Shown here one piece after another: positions 6,039-8,037 of a stretch of DNA of 8,037 nucleotides. The notes beneath the pieces are model-generated. The model was not told where the DNA came from and did not search any database. It saw nothing but the letters and a program-made list of their open reading frames with translations. Position 1 is the first letter of the stretch; every line of letters begins with the position of its first letter. A program made the position numbers and the translations under genes. Source of the DNA: CAZFNQ01 sp964520375 (GTDB taxonomy: Bacteria; Patescibacteriota; Saccharimonadia; Saccharimonadales; JANWIN01); the NCBI GenBank assembly GCA_964520375.1, contig CAZFNQ010000023.1, positions 1 to 8,037 of the forward strand, in the 5' to 3' direction.

Positions 6039-6533
6039 CTAAGCGCTCCCTTGGGCCAGTTTATCCATTAGCAGCTGACGATGCTGGTCAAAGTGCCGGC
6101 GCAGACTAAAGTCAAACTGTTTGTTGGCAGTCCTGACAATACAGCCGGCGGCAATGCTGGGTTGAAGACCGATTTGTAAAAATAGGTGGGCGTCAATTTC
6201 GTCTCTAAACCAAGCAATGATTTTAGTCAAAAAAGTGATCGGCGGATCGGACGAAAAGCTAATATGAACTACAGGCGCGTGTTCGCGCAAGTCTTTTAGC
6301 TCCTCCTCAAGTAGTTGCCGTTCGGCTTCGATCAGTAAATTGACATTGTTAAGTTTGGCTAGTTCTTCCAGGTTGCGGCTGGTTCTGGGTAGTTTTGGTT
6401 GCTGGCCGGGATCTCTAACGGCTGATTGGGTCGTGAAATCGTCTAGGGCATTTAATTCCCTTTGCAGTCTGCCCAGGTCAATGAAACTAATGATCGATAG
6501 CGGCAACTGAAGTTTACTAGCTTCAGGCCCCAT
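6039..6533 (-). CDS. atpH: Delta-like (OSCP) stalk subunit with non-canonical N-terminus
   Basis: Delta joins the peripheral stalk (b) to the top of F1. This 164-residue protein matches the family only in its second half: the stretch HISFSSDP (90-97) through LQIGLQPSIAAGCIVRTANKQFDFSLR (split here as 119-131 and 132-145) to HRQLLMDKL (151-159) has the layout of the delta C-terminal domain (GVIIR, D-S-R, long last helix). The first half has LPLSIISFIDL (10-20), a charged linker with KLPRTSRNLEELA (47-59) and a Glu/Leu helix (68-86), and does not resemble the canonical six-helix N-terminal domain. The ATG at 6533 is preferred: TTGAGG (6543-6548) lies 9 nt upstream and the overlap with atpF is 11 bp. 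An ATG at 6623 would overlap atpF by 101 bp and adds unrelated sequence. Position between atpF and atpA supports the call. Confidence 0.75.
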   Translation of the reverse strand: MGPEASKLQLPLSIISFIDLGRLQRELNALDDFTTQSAVRDPGQQPKLPRTSRNLEELAKLNNVNLLIEAERQLLEEELKDLREHAPVVHISFSSDPPITFLTKIIAWFRDEIDAHLFLQIGLQPSIAAGCIVRTANKQFDFSLRRHFDQHRQLLMDKLAQGSA

Positions 6534-7161
6534 TTTGGATATCCTCAAGTATGGCTTGCTTGTTAGCTTCCAAATCGCCCAATATATATTCCAATTGGTC
6601 GTTAAGATCGATCTGGTCACCAATGGCGGCTAGAACGTAGTGATTTATTATCTCGGCCATGTTTTCACCGAAGCGTTTTATTAATCGCTCTTTTTCAATC
6701 GCGACTTGTTCTTGGAGTTGTTTACCTAAAATTTCCCGCTGTTCTTCTATGGCTTGCTGGGTTTTGGCAATGGAATCGATGGCCAGCTGTTTGGCGTCGG
6801 CGATGGATTGTTCGTATTTGGCAAACTCTTCTTTTAAGGTATTGGTAATCTCGCTCTTCATGTAATCGTTCAGCTGGGAAGTTGTTAACCTCAGGTCCTG
6901 CTGAAGGAACATGGCGTTTTCGCCTATAATTTTCTCAAAGTGTAGGCGGCCGCGGTTACGCAGTTCTTCGCGGAATTCTTCGTTGAAGATATGCTCGACG
7001 TCGTGTTCGGCAGCCTGGGCGTAGTCTTGGTTTATTTTGGCTTTAGTGGCGGCGGTTTTAGCGGCTCGGCGCCGCTTGTTGCCACCCATGGTAGCAGAAA
7101 TACCACCAGCAGCGCCCAGCGCTATGGCTATAAGCACGATTAGTAGTTGCCAAAGTTGCAC
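6523..7161 (-). CDS. atpF: Putative F-type ATPase b subunit (peripheral stalk)
   Basis: The b subunit anchors the peripheral stalk in the membrane and reaches up F1 to delta. This protein has 212 residues (E. coli b has 156). One hydrophobic, Gly/Ala-rich segment at 3-25 (LWQLLIVLIAIALGAAGG) is followed at once by NKRRRAAK (28-35), placing the long remainder in the cytoplasm. Residues about 45-170 are highly charged and Ala/Glu/Lys/Gln-rich with no proline, consistent with an extended helix or coiled coil. The C-terminal part (KERLIKRFGENMAEIINHYV, 157-176) resembles the end of b. The usual proline and arginine motif just after the membrane helix is absent. The call rests on topology and first place in the operon more than on sequence. 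GTG start at 7161, with an in-frame stop shortly upstream and AAAGGTGG at 7172-7179 as Shine-Dalgarno site. Confidence 0.72.
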   Translation of the reverse strand: MQLWQLLIVLIAIALGAAGGISATMGGNKRRRAAKTAATKAKINQDYAQAAEHDVEHIFNEEFREELRNRGRLHFEKIIGENAMFLQQDLRLTTSQLNDYMKSEITNTLKEEFAKYEQSIADAKQLAIDSIAKTQQAIEEQREILGKQLQEQVAIEKERLIKRFGENMAEIINHYVLAAIGDQIDLNDQLEYILGDLEANKQAILEDIQNGA

Positions 7162-7171
7162 TTTTTTATGC

Positions 7172-7179
7172 CCACCTTT
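7172..7179 (-). promoter_or_regulatory. Ribosome binding site of atpF
   Basis: AAAGGTGG on the minus strand lies 10 nt before the GTG at 7161. It supports a GTG start, since no in-frame ATG lies between the upstream TAA and this codon. Confidence 0.6.
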
Positions 7180-7232
7180 TGTTTTATCTTAACACTTTAA
7201 ATTAAAGCAATACACCAGCAAACGCCTGGGGC

Positions 7233-7258
7233 GCGCTAGAACTGTTTTAGTATAGCGC
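7233..7258. repeat. Inverted repeat spanning the atp -10 region
   Basis: A perfect 6-bp inverted repeat, GCGCTA (7233-7238) and TAGCGC (7253-7258), with a 14-bp spacer. It straddles the predicted -10 box and transcription start of the atp operon. The position suits a repressor operator. A hairpin is also possible, but no T-tract follows on either strand, so it is not a classical terminator. A 6-bp repeat can arise by chance. Confidence 0.35.
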
Positions 7259-7277
7259 TTTTGGTTATAGATACCAA
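7249..7277 (-). promoter_or_regulatory. Predicted sigma-70-type promoter of the atp operon
   Basis: On the minus strand TTGGTA (7277 to 7272, 4 of 6 to the -35 consensus) is followed after exactly 17 nt by TATACT (7254 to 7249, 5 of 6 to TATAAT). Transcription would begin near 7242, giving a leader of about 80 nt before the GTG of atpF. It lies in the 120-bp gap between the cysteine desulfurase and atpF, the only non-coding space upstream of the operon. Its presence suggests the atp genes are transcribed separately from the desulfurase, although readthrough is possible because no clear terminator separates them. Confidence 0.5.
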
Positions 7278-7281
7278 GGTG

Positions 7282-8037
7282 TTAAACACACTGTTTTAAG
7301 GTTTTTATGGTGTGGCGGATATCGGCTTCTGCTGTCGCCCGCCCGAAACTAAAGCGCAGGCTTGCTTGGGCGTCTTTGTCGCTTAGGCCAATGGCTTTCA
7401 GAACATGGGACGGCTCATCACTGCTGGCACTACAAGCTGAGCCAACGGCACAGATGATGCCTCGCTCGTCTAGTTGCATCATTAGCCGCTCATTATCCTG
7501 TCCTGGTAGAGTGAGGTGAACATTATTGGGCAAACGCTTATTTAGCGGCCCATTGATAACCGTCGAAGGCAATTCCCTATCAAGCAGCTTGAAAAAGAGC
7601 TTTTGCAGTCGGCTTAGTCTTTGGGATTCGTTGTGACGCCTGGTTTGAACTAGATCCAGGGCTTTGGCTAGGCCAACTATATTAGCCACGTTTTCGGTGC
7701 CGCTGCGCAGTCCTAGCTCCTGTCCGCCGCCTAGTATTTGCGGTTTTAGGTTTACTCCGGTTTTTATATATAAAAAGCCGCTTTGTTTGGGACCATAGAT
7801 TTTACCACCGTTGATTGTCATTAGATCTATTTCCAGCCGGTTGGCGTGCAAATCCAAGTAGGCCGCTGCTTGGCAGGCATCGCTGTGAAAATATAGCGGA
7901 GTTTTGTTGCCTTTGGTTAGGCGTTGCCGGCGCTGGGCAGCTATAAGCTTGGCTATGTCACGGATGGGCTCAATACTGCCAATCTCGTTGTTAGCGTACA
8001 TGATACTCACGAGGACTGTTTTGTCATCAATCTTTTT
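7282..8037 (-). CDS. iscS: Cysteine desulfurase, IscS/NifS class (5' end outside window)
   Basis: PLP enzyme that converts cysteine to alanine and passes the persulfide sulfur on to tRNA thiolation or Fe-S assembly. The last 251 residues are present; the frame is open to the right edge, so the GTG and ATG codons near 8010 are internal. Counting from the edge: LVSIMYANNEIG (9-20), FHSDACQ (50-56; Asp and Gln contact PLP), the PLP Lys79 in NGGKIYGPK, RSGTENV (111-117), and the catalytic loop GSACSASSDEPS (199-210, Cys202). The residue before the PLP lysine is Gly where IscS has His. The sequence fits the IscS/NifS group rather than SufS. It could be the sulfur donor for MnmA, like YrvO in Bacillus, as no Fe-S scaffold gene is visible here. 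The symbol is provisional within the family. Confidence 0.9.
   Translation of the reverse strand, partial: KKIDDKTVLVSIMYANNEIGSIEPIRDIAKLIAAQRRQRLTKGNKTPLYFHSDACQAAAYLDLHANRLEIDLMTINGGKIYGPKQSGFLYIKTGVNLKPQILGGGQELGLRSGTENVANIVGLAKALDLVQTRRHNESQRLSRLQKLFFKLLDRELPSTVINGPLNKRLPNNVHLTLPGQDNERLMMQLDERGIICAVGSACSASSDEPSHVLKAIGLSDKDAQASLRFSFGRATAEADIRHTIKTLKQCV

Noticed and set aside
6534..6623. Earlier ATG for the delta-like protein, adding 30 residues
   Set aside because: It would overlap atpF by 101 bp, and the extra residues look like a frame shadow. The ATG at 6533 has TTGAGG 9 nt upstream.
7261..7277. TTGGT-N7-ACCAA hairpin after the cysteine desulfurase stop, as a terminator
   Set aside because: The stem is 5 bp with low GC and no following T-run. 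It is mentioned only as a repeat overlapping the -35 box.
7162..7281. A hidden small gene such as atpE between the desulfurase and atpF
   Set aside because: The gap is 120 bp, contains in-frame stops and promoter-like sequence, and is too short for a c subunit of about 75 residues.
1..8037. UGA recoded as glycine, as in some CPR lineages
   Set aside because: TGA ends mnmA, atpF, atpA, atpG and atpD at sensible places, four of them at gene overlaps. The standard code fits.

Overview
The window looks like chromosomal DNA from a small-genome bacterium, most likely a member of the Candidate Phyla Radiation (Patescibacteria), possibly Saccharibacteria. This rests on three things: tightly packed housekeeping genes, a set of short and divergent F-type ATPase subunits, and the DIDEVG form of the AlaRS core. 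It was judged by eye, with no database search. The standard genetic code fits, because TGA works as a stop in several genes. No rRNA, tRNA, CRISPR array, insertion sequence or phage gene was seen.

Layout from the right edge, following the minus strand. A cysteine desulfurase (5' end outside the window) is followed by a 120-bp gap with a good promoter. Then comes a six-gene ATPase operon, atpF-atpH-atpA-atpG-atpD-atpC (7161 to 2153), whose genes abut or overlap. A single plus-strand gene (1671..2147) for an unknown one-helix membrane protein ends 5 bp from the end of atpC. Beyond it, again on the minus strand, lie mnmA (tRNA 2-thiouridylase) and the start of alaS (alanyl-tRNA synthetase), which runs off the left edge.

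Functionally there are two modules. The translation module is cysteine desulfurase (sulfur donor), MnmA (s2U34 in tRNA) and AlaRS. The energy module is an F1-type ATPase with a peripheral stalk, but without genes for the membrane subunits a and c (atpB, atpE) in the window. The F1 keeps its catalytic core: P-loops, catalytic Glu, arginine finger. It is unusual elsewhere. Alpha lacks the N-terminal delta-binding helix, and the delta-like protein lacks the canonical N-terminal domain that would bind it. Beta has lost its aromatic adenine pocket and its C-terminal tail. Epsilon has lost its inhibitory C-terminal hairpin.

Regulatory signals fall into two styles. The atp genes use Shine-Dalgarno sites and overlapping starts. 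mnmA and alaS have no Shine-Dalgarno site; each has an extended -10-like element exactly 9 nt before its ATG, suggesting leaderless or near-leaderless mRNAs.
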